Of a DNA stretch of 52,486 nt, positions 8,648 through 16,434 are shown piece after piece. Position numbers and translations under genes: made by a program. The DNA comes from Chromatiales bacterium (GTDB lineage: Bacteria; Pseudomonadota; Gammaproteobacteria; Thiohalomonadales; Thiohalomonadaceae): assembly GCA_003251535.1 (NCBI GenBank), contig QKFD01000106.1, forward strand, positions 1 through 52,486, in the 5' to 3' direction. Within the stretch, counting starts at the first letter, position 1, and each line of letters starts with the position of its first letter. The notes under the pieces are model-generated. The model saw only the letters and a list, made by a program, of their open reading frames with translations, had not been told where the DNA came from and did no database searches.

Positions 8648-9535
8648 GTGACGGATCTGGAGCAGCGGGCCGTAGCGGCCTATCTCGGGCTGGCTATTGG
8701 CGACGCCCTGGGGGCGACGGTGGAGTTTATGACGCCACGGGAGATCGTCGTCGCCTATGGCCGTCATGATCACATCCGGGGCGGTGGTTGGCTCCACTTG
8801 AAGCCAGGACAGGTGACCGATGACACCACCATGAGCCTGGCCTTGGGGGAGTCGATCCTGGCCCAGGGTGGGGTGGAGGCGCAGAGTGTCGCCCAGGCCT
8901 TCGACGGCTGGATGCGGAGCAAGCCGGTCGATATCGGCAACACCGTCCGGCGTGGGATCGTCGAGTTTCGGCGCACCGGCCGCACGGAGGTCCCCCTCAA
9001 CGAGTTTGACGGCGGTAACGGCGCCGCCATGCGGGTCCTGCCGGTGGCGCTGGCCACCTTTGGCGCCGATCCGGCCACCATCCGCCAGGCGGCCCTGGTC
9101 CAGGCCCGCATCACCCACCACAACCCCCTCTCCGACGCCGGTACCCTCTGTGTCAACGCCATGGTGCAGCTGGCCCTAAGCGGCACCGACCGCGGCGCCC
9201 TGCGTCAGGGGCCGGTGGCCGACCTACTGGCGGAACAGCCCCGCTTTGCCTACGAGGGCAAGCCGCAGGAGAACCCCACCGGCTTCATTGTCGATACCTT
9301 GCAAGCGGTCTTCCAAGGGCTGTTTGCCACCGACAGCTTCGAGGCGTGTCTGGTGGAGGTGGTCAATCGCGGTGGTGATGCCGATACCACCGGCGCCATC
9401 GCCGGGATGATCGCCGGGGCGCTCTATGGGCTCGATGCCATCCCAGAGGCGTGGCGCCTCGCCCTCGATGGCGCCGTCAGCGAGCGGGTGGTGACCCAGG
9501 CCCGGGCCCTTATCGCCCTGGCCGGACAGCACTGA
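8648..9535 (+). CDS. draG: ADP-ribosyl-[dinitrogen reductase] hydrolase DraG
   Basis: A 295-residue ADP-ribosylhydrolase of the DraG/ARH fold that removes ADP-ribose from the modified Arg of NifH, switching nitrogenase back on. Dinuclear metal ligands are visible: TDDTTMS near residue 59 and GGDADTTGAIAG near 240. GLAIGDALGATVEF near the N-terminus and NGAAMRVLPVAL near 120 are also conserved. The GTG start is preceded by GGGGGAG. Length equals the characterised enzyme. Its usual partner draT is not in this window. It is separated by 170 bp from nifQ, in which I found no sigma-54 element. Confidence 0.93.
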   Translation: MTDLEQRAVAAYLGLAIGDALGATVEFMTPREIVVAYGRHDHIRGGGWLHLKPGQVTDDTTMSLALGESILAQGGVEAQSVAQAFDGWMRSKPVDIGNTVRRGIVEFRRTGRTEVPLNEFDGGNGAAMRVLPVALATFGADPATIRQAALVQARITHHNPLSDAGTLCVNAMVQLALSGTDRGALRQGPVADLLAEQPRFAYEGKPQENPTGFIVDTLQAVFQGLFATDSFEACLVEVVNRGGDADTTGAIAGMIAGALYGLDAIPEAWRLALDGAVSERVVTQARALIALAGQH

Positions 9536-9546
9536 GCGGCCTTGAC

Positions 9547-10824
9547 TCAGGCCACGAGATCGCAGCAGAGCACTTGGCGACCGGCGGCGCGGGTGACGGT
9601 GCAGGAGAGGGTGACGCAGAGGCGGGCGTCGGTGATGGAGAAGTAGGGGCGCGAGGTGCGGATCCGGCCGGGGCTGGCGAGGGCGCGGCGGAAGTAGGGG
9701 CGGCGGCTCCAGTCAACCCCATCGGCCTGCTGGAGCGGCTTGAAGCGGGGGTCTTCAAGGGCGGCGCGGGCCCGGCCCGGCAGGTTATTGCCCCGTTGGA
9801 TACCGTTGTCATCTAGCTGGTAGCAGCGCAGTACGTCGGCCCGTCCCAGCAACCCGCTGCACGCCTGCGCCAGCGGTTGGCCCGCGGCATAGCGTAGTAG
9901 TGCCTGTTCAAAGGCGCGGTAGGCCCCATCCAGCAGGGTCTGATCGCGGCGGGCGAGCACCTCGGCATCCTCCCCGGCTACGGCGATGAGCTGCTCCAGG
10001 GCCGCGGTCTCGCAGCTCACCTGGGGGGCTGCCAATGGGTGGCCAAACAGCCAACCCTGGACCAGATCGACACCGGCATCGAGCACGGCCACCCCCTCCG
10101 CCTCACTCTCGACCCCCTCCGCCAGCACCAGGCTACCCGCCTCGTGGAGCAGCGCGACGAGGTTGTGCAGCATCCGCTGTGCCCGCCCATCACTCCCGGC
10201 CCGTACCACCAGGGCGCGGTCCAGTTTGACGATATCGGGCTGCAACTCCACCAGTCGGGAGAAGTTGGAGTGGCCGGCGCCAAAGTCGTCGATGGCCACC
10301 AGGCAGCCGAGATCGCGGTAGAAGGCCATCGCCTCGCGCAGCCCCCCTTCGCCACTCGCGCTCTCCAGCACCTCCACCACCACCCGCTCCGGCGGTAGCT
10401 GGCACTGTTGCAGGAGATCGTGGAAGAAGGGGCCTAAGCGGTGGCCACCTATGGCTACCTCTGGGGCGACATTGAGGAAGAGCCAGCCAGCGGCGGGGGC
10501 GCTGGCGGGGAGAAAGGTGGTGAAGTTGTGGACGTGGAGCCGGCGGCAGAGGCGATCTAGTGTGACCCCTTGGCCGGCACTACGGGCCGCCTCAAACAGC
10601 ATGGCGGGGGAGACCGGCTGGCCACCAGCGTCTGCGGCGCGGATCAGCCCCTCAAAACCCACTGCACGGCGGTGGAGCAGGCTGAAGATGGGTTGGAAGG
10701 CGGAGTGTAGTAGCAGCCCGGCATACTCAACCCCAAAGCCCATGGGTCCACTGGCGAACAGGGTACCGGGGTCCATGGCCAACCCCGGCACCTCTTCAAA
10801 GGGATAGTCGGCCAGATCAGCCAT
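9547..10824 (-). CDS. EAL-domain c-di-GMP phosphodiesterase with C-terminal sensor-like region
   Basis: A 425-residue soluble protein. The EAL domain (about 35-285) starts with EGL in place of EAL. It keeps the other catalytic positions: the Asn of LNVAP, EVLES, DDFGAGHSNF, the Lys of VKLDR, AEGVE and the Gln of VQGWLFG. It therefore probably hydrolyses c-di-GMP. The last 130 residues (around PYFRRAL and RPYFSITDARLCVTLS) resemble PDC/Cache-type ligand-binding regions of other c-di-GMP proteins. The ATG overlaps the upstream SIR2-like gene by 8 bp, so the two form one operon behind a sigma-54/NifA control region. It converges with draG 11 bp apart. Confidence 0.9.
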   Translation of the reverse strand: MADLADYPFEEVPGLAMDPGTLFASGPMGFGVEYAGLLLHSAFQPIFSLLHRRAVGFEGLIRAADAGGQPVSPAMLFEAARSAGQGVTLDRLCRRLHVHNFTTFLPASAPAAGWLFLNVAPEVAIGGHRLGPFFHDLLQQCQLPPERVVVEVLESASGEGGLREAMAFYRDLGCLVAIDDFGAGHSNFSRLVELQPDIVKLDRALVVRAGSDGRAQRMLHNLVALLHEAGSLVLAEGVESEAEGVAVLDAGVDLVQGWLFGHPLAAPQVSCETAALEQLIAVAGEDAEVLARRDQTLLDGAYRAFEQALLRYAAGQPLAQACSGLLGRADVLRCYQLDDNGIQRGNNLPGRARAALEDPRFKPLQQADGVDWSRRPYFRRALASPGRIRTSRPYFSITDARLCVTLSCTVTRAAGRQVLCCDLVA

Positions 10825-11680
10825 TGGCCACGCGGGCCGGCGACGCCAGCCCGAGTAGCTCCTCGTAATCGGCGTCGATGAGGGTGAGCTGATGCTGATC
10901 GCAGAAGCGCATCTCGTTCTTTTTGGGGGCCGGCAGGAAGGCCCAGCCGCCGGGTTCGGCGTGGCCGTAGAGCACCTCGTGCATCACCATCCGCTCGGTG
11001 TCGCGGGTGAGTGGCAGGCCGAGGAAGAGGTAGCGTTTGCCCTTGCGCAGCTGCTTGAGGAAGCTGGGGATGGCGAAGCCGCCCATCAGCTCGGTCATGT
11101 AGTCCACAAAATCGGCATCGGAGGCGACGTAGTTGGGCTCCGGGCTGGGGGTGCCGAGGGGTTTGAAGATCACCGGCAGCTCGGGGTTGGCCTCCTCTTG
11201 GGTGATGGTGCGGTAGGCGCCGGCCTCAAACTGATAGATCTTGAAACGGTAGTCGGTGCCGCCAATACGGGAGAGCCCTACCACTAGGGTGTGGGGGGTG
11301 TCGGCATAGGTGGCCTGGAGCTGGGTGTCGCGGTTGAGATCGATGACATAGCGCGGTTTGAAACCGGCCAGCCAGTCATGCAGCGGGGCGCGGGTCCATT
11401 CGGTCTGGCCATAGACCTCGGTGAGGGTGCGATTGACGAAGTTGCGCCCCTTCTTGAGTTCAAAGTGCATCGCCGCCCGTGAGTACTCGTAGGCCACCTT
11501 GGGGGGGAGTGGCCGGCCACCGGTGAGGGTGGCGATGAGGCTGTCGCCATCGGCCGGCATCGGCCGACCATCGCTGGCAGCCACCGCGCCGCGCAGGGCG
11601 TAGGGACCGAGTACAGGTACAACACTACCCTCGCTCAGGGCATGGGTGATCTCTTCGATGAGGCGGGTGTCCAGGGCCAT
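10817..11680 (-). CDS. SIR2-like protein, nif-linked, probably catalytically altered
   Basis: A 287-residue protein that I align by eye to the SIR2_2 group of NAD-binding proteins. VVPVLGPYAL near residue 20 sits where the nucleotide loop GAGxS is expected. VIDLNRDTQL corresponds to the TNxD region, FKPLGTP to KLHGs, and RYLFLGLPLTRDTERM to the C-terminal GySlsD motif. The catalytic His of KLHG appears to be Leu and the Gly-rich loop is degenerate, so NAD cleavage is doubtful. The ATG at 11680 has AGGAG upstream; a longer frame would run through the sigma-54 promoter. First gene of the operon with the EAL protein. Function unknown; context says nitrogen fixation. Confidence 0.72.
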   Translation of the reverse strand: MALDTRLIEEITHALSEGSVVPVLGPYALRGAVAASDGRPMPADGDSLIATLTGGRPLPPKVAYEYSRAAMHFELKKGRNFVNRTLTEVYGQTEWTRAPLHDWLAGFKPRYVIDLNRDTQLQATYADTPHTLVVGLSRIGGTDYRFKIYQFEAGAYRTITQEEANPELPVIFKPLGTPSPEPNYVASDADFVDYMTELMGGFAIPSFLKQLRKGKRYLFLGLPLTRDTERMVMHEVLYGHAEPGGWAFLPAPKKNEMRFCDQHQLTLIDADYEELLGLASPARVANG

Positions 11681-11714
11681 CAGGTCTCTCCTGTGCAGAT
11701 TTACCTGAGTGAAT

Positions 11715-11731
11715 TGCAAGGACCTTACCAA
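11715..11731 (-). promoter_or_regulatory. Sigma-54 promoter of the SIR2-like/EAL operon
   Basis: On the minus strand TTGGTAAGGTCCTTGCA fits YTGGCACG-N4-TTGCW with two mismatches, both in the CAC part. The invariant GG (-24) and GC (-12) are exactly 10 bases apart. Predicted start of transcription is near 11704, leaving a leader of about 24 nt with AGGAG before the ATG at 11680. Confidence 0.8.
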
Positions 11732-11793
11732 TCGAAGGATAGCGCGGGGTAACAAGGGGTTAGCTGAATTGGCGGGGGGCGAGGCCGGGCGCT

Positions 11794-11809
11794 TGTCGGG
11801 AACACGACA
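11794..11809 (-). promoter_or_regulatory. NifA upstream activator site (perfect TGT-N10-ACA)
   Basis: TGTCGGGAACACGACA is an exact TGT-N10-ACA site, centred about 97 bp upstream of the predicted start of the SIR2-like/EAL operon. This is within the usual distance for NifA sites. It also lies about 75 bp upstream of the ndh -10 box, but the sigma-54 element points only to the minus strand. Confidence 0.75.
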
Positions 11810-11876
11810 GGGGGGGAGCGGCCAAAAGGGGGCTTTCTGACCCAACATAGTGCCCTTCAGCGGTGCTACCGGCGGT

Positions 11877-11882
11877 TATAAT
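11877..11882 (+). promoter_or_regulatory. Sigma-70 -10 box of ndh
   Basis: A perfect TATAAT 28 bp before the ndh ATG. No good -35 hexamer is visible at 16-18 bp, so the promoter may depend on an activator. Confidence 0.5.
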
Positions 11883-11909
11883 GAGCCGCTTTTCTATAGG
11901 GTCAATGCC

Positions 11910-13223
11910 ATGCCGGAACCGCGCCACCAAATCGTTATCGTCGGCGGCGGCGCCGGCGGCCTGGAGCTTGCCACCCACCTGGGTAAGAGCGTCGGTCGTC
12001 GGGGGCTCGCCGATATCCAGCTCATCGATATGAGCCGGACCCACATCTGGAAACCGCTGCTGCACGAGGTGGCGGCCGGCACCATGGACCCCAGTGAGGA
12101 TGAGCTGGAGTACCTGGCCCAGGCGCGCTGGCGCCATTTCCGCTTTCGGCTGGGGCGCATGGTGGGGCTGGATCGGGAGGCCCGTCAGGTCCATCTGGCG
12201 CCGGTGCTCAACGACCGCGGTGAGGAGGTGATCGCCGCCCGCAGCTTTCACTACGACACCCTGGTGATCGCTGTCGGCAGCGTCAGCAACGACTTCGGCA
12301 TCCCCGGCGTCAAGCAGCACTGCCTGTTCCTCGATACCACCGACCAGGCGGTACGTTTCCAACAGCGGCTGCTGGACGCCATGCTGCACGCCCACACCCA
12401 GGGCGGTCCGAGCCGGCCGGGGGAGCTGGGGGTGGCCATTGTGGGTGGCGGCGCCACCGGGGTCGAGTTGGCGGCCCAGCTGCGCCACGTCACCCGCCTG
12501 CTCTCCCAGTTTGGGCTGGATGAGATCGATCCAGAGCGCCACATCCAGCTGCATGTGATCGAGGCCTCGGAACAGATCCTGCCGGCACTGCCGCCGGAGC
12601 TGGCGGCGGCGGCCCGGCGCGAGCTGGAGCGGATCGGGTGCAAGGTCCACACCGGCGAGCGGGTGGTGGAGGTGAGCGCCGATGCCATCCACACCGCCTC
12701 CGGCAACACCATTCCGGCGGCCATCAAGGTGTGGGCGGCCGGCATCAAGGCGCCGGAGGTGTGCGGCGAGTTGGCGGGGCTGGAGGTCAATCGCATCAAC
12801 CAGCTGGTGGTGGATCGCCGGTTGCGCACCTCCGATCCCAACATCTTTGCCCTCGGCGACTGCGCCGCCTGCCCGCTGGACGATAGCTCCGACTGGCTCG
12901 TGCCGCCACGCGCCCAGGCGGCCCACCAGCAGGCCTCGCTGCTCTATCGCACCCTGCGCCGCCGGCTGGTGGGCAAAGATCCGCTCATCTATAGCTACCG
13001 TGACTATGGCTCCCTGGTGGCCCTGGGGCGCTACAGCACCGTCGGCAGCCTGATGGGCAATCTGACCGGCAGCATGATGGTCTCCGGTTTCATCGCCCGC
13101 CTGGTCTACCTCTCGCTCTATAAGATGCACCAGGCGGCCCTCTACGGTTGGCCGCGGGCGATGCTCTTCAGTCTGGTGCACCTGCTGCGTCGGCATGTGG
13201 ATCCGGAGATCAAACTCCATTGA
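11910..13223 (+). CDS. ndh: Type II NADH:quinone oxidoreductase (NDH-2)
   Basis: A 437-residue flavoprotein that passes electrons from NADH to quinone without pumping protons. Two dinucleotide folds are clear: IVGGGAGGLELAT (residues 9-21, FAD) and IVGGGATGVELAAQL (about 177, NADH). FALGDCA near residue 315 is the second FAD contact. The C-terminal 100 residues contain hydrophobic and basic segments for membrane attachment. The ATG at 11910 directly precedes the conserved fold; a longer frame exists but overlaps the TATAAT box. Divergent from the NifA-controlled operon. In Azotobacter NDH-2 supports respiratory protection of nitrogenase, a possible but unproven role here. Confidence 0.92.
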   Translation: MPEPRHQIVIVGGGAGGLELATHLGKSVGRRGLADIQLIDMSRTHIWKPLLHEVAAGTMDPSEDELEYLAQARWRHFRFRLGRMVGLDREARQVHLAPVLNDRGEEVIAARSFHYDTLVIAVGSVSNDFGIPGVKQHCLFLDTTDQAVRFQQRLLDAMLHAHTQGGPSRPGELGVAIVGGGATGVELAAQLRHVTRLLSQFGLDEIDPERHIQLHVIEASEQILPALPPELAAAARRELERIGCKVHTGERVVEVSADAIHTASGNTIPAAIKVWAAGIKAPEVCGELAGLEVNRINQLVVDRRLRTSDPNIFALGDCAACPLDDSSDWLVPPRAQAAHQQASLLYRTLRRRLVGKDPLIYSYRDYGSLVALGRYSTVGSLMGNLTGSMMVSGFIARLVYLSLYKMHQAALYGWPRAMLFSLVHLLRRHVDPEIKLH

Positions 13224-13239
13224 GCACCACGCACGCCCC

Positions 13240-13920
13240 ATGAGCGCCGCCCAACCGTTGGTTGAGCTGCGTCAGGTGACCCGCCAGTTCCGCGAGGGGG
13301 GTGGCCTGCGGCCGGTGCTGGCGGGGGTGGATCTGGCCATCTACCCCGGCGAGCGGGTGGCGCTGCTGGGGCGCTCCGGTTCCGGTAAATCGACCCTCCT
13401 CAACCTGTTGGGGGGGTTGGACCTGCCCGATAGCGGTAGCGTCCTCCTGCAAGGGGTAGCCCTCACCACCCTGGCGGAGCCGCTGCGCACCCAGCTGCGG
13501 CGCCGGGCGGTGGGTTTTGTCTACCAGTTCTTCAACCTCATCCCCACCCTGACGGTGGCCGAAAATGTCGCCCTGCCGTTGGAGCTGAACGGGCTACCGG
13601 ACGGTGCGGCCCGGGTGGCCGAACTGCTGGCCCGGGTGGGGCTCGCCGCCCGGGCCGACAGCTTTCCCGATCGCCTCTCCGGGGGCGAGCAGCAGCGGGT
13701 GGCGGTGGCCCGCGCCCTGGTCCATCGACCGGCGCTGGTGCTGGCCGATGAGCCCACCGGCAACCTGGATGGGGAGAGCGGCGCCCAGGTGATGGCGCTG
13801 CTGAATGGGTTGGTCCAGGAGACCGGCGGCGCCCTGGTGATGGTGACCCACGACCGCACCCTGGCGGAGGCGGGGGATCGGCTCCTCACCCTGCACGATG
13901 GCCAGCTGGTGGCGACATGA
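13240..13920 (+). CDS. ABC transporter ATP-binding protein (LolD/YbbA type)
   Basis: A 226-residue ATPase. Walker A GRSGSGKS, signature LSGGEQQRVAVARAL, Walker B VLADEPTGNLD and the switch His in VTHDRT are all present. It belongs to the MacB/LolD/YbbA branch that works with FtsX-fold permeases. It starts 16 bp after ndh and its last four bases overlap the permease gene (ATGA), so the two subunits are coupled. The ATG at 13240 is the first start after the ndh stop. Confidence 0.94.
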   Translation: MSAAQPLVELRQVTRQFREGGGLRPVLAGVDLAIYPGERVALLGRSGSGKSTLLNLLGGLDLPDSGSVLLQGVALTTLAEPLRTQLRRRAVGFVYQFFNLIPTLTVAENVALPLELNGLPDGAARVAELLARVGLAARADSFPDRLSGGEQQRVAVARALVHRPALVLADEPTGNLDGESGAQVMALLNGLVQETGGALVMVTHDRTLAEAGDRLLTLHDGQLVAT

Positions 13921-16430
13921 GGCTGCTGCTGCGCGCCACCCGGCGCGAGCTGCTGCGCCACGCCGGTCAAAGTACCCTGGCGGTGCTCGGGATAGCCCTC
14001 GGGGTGGCGGTGGTGGTGGCGGTCGCCTTGGCCAACGAGAGCGCCCGCCGCGCCTTTGGTCTCGCCATGGAGGAGGTGACCGGCGCCGCCACCCACCAGG
14101 TGGTGGCGGGGCCGCAGGGCTTCCCTGAGCAGATCTATCTCCAGCTGCGGCGTGCCGGTCTGCGCGACGCAGCGCCGGTGGTGGAGGGCTACCTGACGGT
14201 GGCGGGGGAGCCGCTCCAACTCATCGGCATCGATCCCTTTGCCGAGACCGGGGTGCGCCGCCATACCGCCCAATTGGGCGGGGAGACGCTACGCCAGCTG
14301 CTGCTGGAGCCGGGGGCGGTGGTGATGGCGGCCACCACCGCCGAGCGGCTCGCCCTCGCCCCGGGGGATCACTTTTCGGCCACCGCCGCAGGGGTGGAGC
14401 AGAGGCTATTGTTGGCCGGCCTCATTGAGCTGGAGGGGCGTTCGGCCCCTGGCCTGGAGGGGCTTGTCTTTGCCGATATCGCCACCGCCCAGGAGCTGCT
14501 ACAGCGGGAGGGGCGCCTGGATCGGCTGGACCTGGTGGCCCCCAGCGCGGAGACGCTGGCGGCCATCGCCGCCCAGCTCCCTGCCGGGGTGGGGATCCAG
14601 CCGGCCGCTGCCCACGCCGAAGAGAACCTGGCGCTGACCCGCGCCTTCCAGACCAACCTCACCGCCATGAGCCTCTTGGCGTTGGTGATCGGCGCCTTCC
14701 TCATCTACAACACCGCCACCTTCTCGGTGCTGCGTCGGCGCGCCCTGATCGGCTCCCTCCGGCTGGTGGGGGTGAGCCGGCGGCAGATCTTTGTCCTGGT
14801 GCTGGGGGAGGCGGCGATCCTCGGGGCCCTGGGGGCGCTACTGGGGTTAGGGGCGGGTCACCTCCTGGGGCGACTGCTGGTGGGGCTGGTGACCCGTACC
14901 ATCAACGACCTCTACTTTGTCTTGACGGTCACTGAATTCCTCCCCGCCCCCGCCCCCTACCTCTGGGGGGCGCTGTTGGGGGTGGGGGTGAGTGTGCTGG
15001 CGGCGCTGCCGCCGGCCATGGAGGCGGCCCGCATCTCGCCGCTGGAGGTGCGCCGTCGCTCCAGTGTGGAGTTGGCGAGTCGGCAGCGCGCCGGTCAGCG
15101 CCTCGCCCTCGGGCTGGTGGCGCTACTGGTGGGGTGGGGGTTGCTGGCGCTGCCCGGTCTGGTGGCCGGTTTTGGGGCGCTGTTCCTCATCCTGCTGGGC
15201 GGCGCCCTGTTTGCCCCGCTGCTGCTGGTGGGGGTGGGGCGGATCGCCGTGGTGCCCCTTGGGCGCGGGTTCGGCACCATCGGTCGGCAGGCGGCGCGGG
15301 GGATCGCCGGCGGCCACTCCCGCAGCGCAGTGGCGGTGGCGGCCCTGGCGGTGGCCATCTCCGCCACGGTGGGGGTGGGGGTGATGGTGGAGAGCTTCCG
15401 GAGCAGCGTCGATGCGTGGTTAGGCGAGCGACTCCAGGCCGATCTCTACCTCGCCGCGCCGGGGGGGCTCTCCGCCAGTCAGAGTGCCCCCCTGCTGCCG
15501 GAGGTGGTGGCGCGGGCGCAGGCCCTGCCCGAGGTGACCGCCATGAGCTTTGGGCGGCGGGTGACGGTGGCCAGCTCCAGTGGCCCGGTGCAGCTCCTCG
15601 CCCTGGAGCCCCACCCGCAGCGGCGGCCCGGTTTTCCACTGTTGGCCGGGGATCCCGAGCGCGCCTGGGCCGCCTTTAATGAGGGTAGCGGGCTCCTCAT
15701 CTCCGAACCGCTCGCCCAGCAGGGCGGGTTGGCGGTGGGGGATGACCTCCACCTCGGGCGCTTCGCGGAGGGGGTCACCCTGCCGGTGGTGGGTATCTTT
15801 CGGGAGTACGGCTCCAACCAGGGGGTGGTGCTGCTGCGCCTGGCCCACTACCGGCGCCTGTGGGGGGATGAGGCGCTCTCTAGTACCGGCCTCTATCTGC
15901 GGCCGGGTGCCGATCCGGCCGCGGTGGAGCAGCGGCTGCGGGCGGCGCTGGCCGATCTACCGCAGCGCCCCTTCATCCGCTCCACCGCCGCCATCCGCCA
16001 CACCTCCATGGAGGTGTTCGACCGCACCTTTCTCATCACCCGCGTGCTGCGCCTGTTGGCCATCGTGGTCGCCTTTGTCGGTGTCCTCAGTGCCTTGATG
16101 GCCCTGGCCCTGGAGCGGGCGCGGGAGCACGCGGTGCTGCGGGCCACCGGCCTGACGCCGGCCGGTTTATTTGGGCTGGTGGGGCTCCAGACCGGACTGT
16201 TGGGGGCCACGGCTGGGGTGTTGGCGCTGCCTCTTGGTCTGGTGATGGCGCTGATCCTGATCGAGGTGATCAACCGCCGCGCCTTCGGCTGGGGGATGAC
16301 CCTGACCCTCCCCTGGGAGGTGTTGGGGCAGGCGCTGCTGCTGGCCGTGGTAGCGGCGCTGCTGGCCGGTCTCTGGCCCGCCTGGCGCATCGCCCGCACT
16401 CCGCCTGCCTTGGCGTTACGGGAGGAGTAG
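13917..16430 (+). CDS. FtsX-family ABC transporter permease (YbbP type)
   Basis: An 837-residue permease with two FtsX cores. One membrane helix is near the N-terminus (about 15-40), then a large periplasmic region, helices at about 250-385, a middle pair near 400-450, a second periplasmic region and three helices at about 710-825. The tandem arrangement and length fit YbbP (about 800 residues) rather than LolC or LolE. Such type VII systems do mechanical work or release substrates rather than import. Codon use and GC match the neighbours. The substrate is unknown; the lipoprotein encoded next probably works with it. Confidence 0.92.
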   Translation: MRLLLRATRRELLRHAGQSTLAVLGIALGVAVVVAVALANESARRAFGLAMEEVTGAATHQVVAGPQGFPEQIYLQLRRAGLRDAAPVVEGYLTVAGEPLQLIGIDPFAETGVRRHTAQLGGETLRQLLLEPGAVVMAATTAERLALAPGDHFSATAAGVEQRLLLAGLIELEGRSAPGLEGLVFADIATAQELLQREGRLDRLDLVAPSAETLAAIAAQLPAGVGIQPAAAHAEENLALTRAFQTNLTAMSLLALVIGAFLIYNTATFSVLRRRALIGSLRLVGVSRRQIFVLVLGEAAILGALGALLGLGAGHLLGRLLVGLVTRTINDLYFVLTVTEFLPAPAPYLWGALLGVGVSVLAALPPAMEAARISPLEVRRRSSVELASRQRAGQRLALGLVALLVGWGLLALPGLVAGFGALFLILLGGALFAPLLLVGVGRIAVVPLGRGFGTIGRQAARGIAGGHSRSAVAVAALAVAISATVGVGVMVESFRSSVDAWLGERLQADLYLAAPGGLSASQSAPLLPEVVARAQALPEVTAMSFGRRVTVASSSGPVQLLALEPHPQRRPGFPLLAGDPERAWAAFNEGSGLLISEPLAQQGGLAVGDDLHLGRFAEGVTLPVVGIFREYGSNQGVVLLRLAHYRRLWGDEALSSTGLYLRPGADPAAVEQRLRAALADLPQRPFIRSTAAIRHTSMEVFDRTFLITRVLRLLAIVVAFVGVLSALMALALERAREHAVLRATGLTPAGLFGLVGLQTGLLGATAGVLALPLGLVMALILIEVINRRAFGWGMTLTLPWEVLGQALLLAVVAALLAGLWPAWRIARTPPALALREE

Positions 16431-16434
16431 GGCG

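Noticed and set aside
10817-11680. SIR2-like protein as an antiphage NADase (Thoeris-like)
   Set aside because: No defence partner is present, catalytic residues look lost, and the promoter and NifA site point to nitrogen fixation.
10817-11680. The same gene as DraT
   Set aside because: Its motif order fits SIR2-like proteins and I see none of the segments I would expect of DraT.
11760-13241. Long minus-strand frame opposite ndh
   Set aside because: No domain, covers the shared control region, and ndh has intact FAD and NAD motifs.
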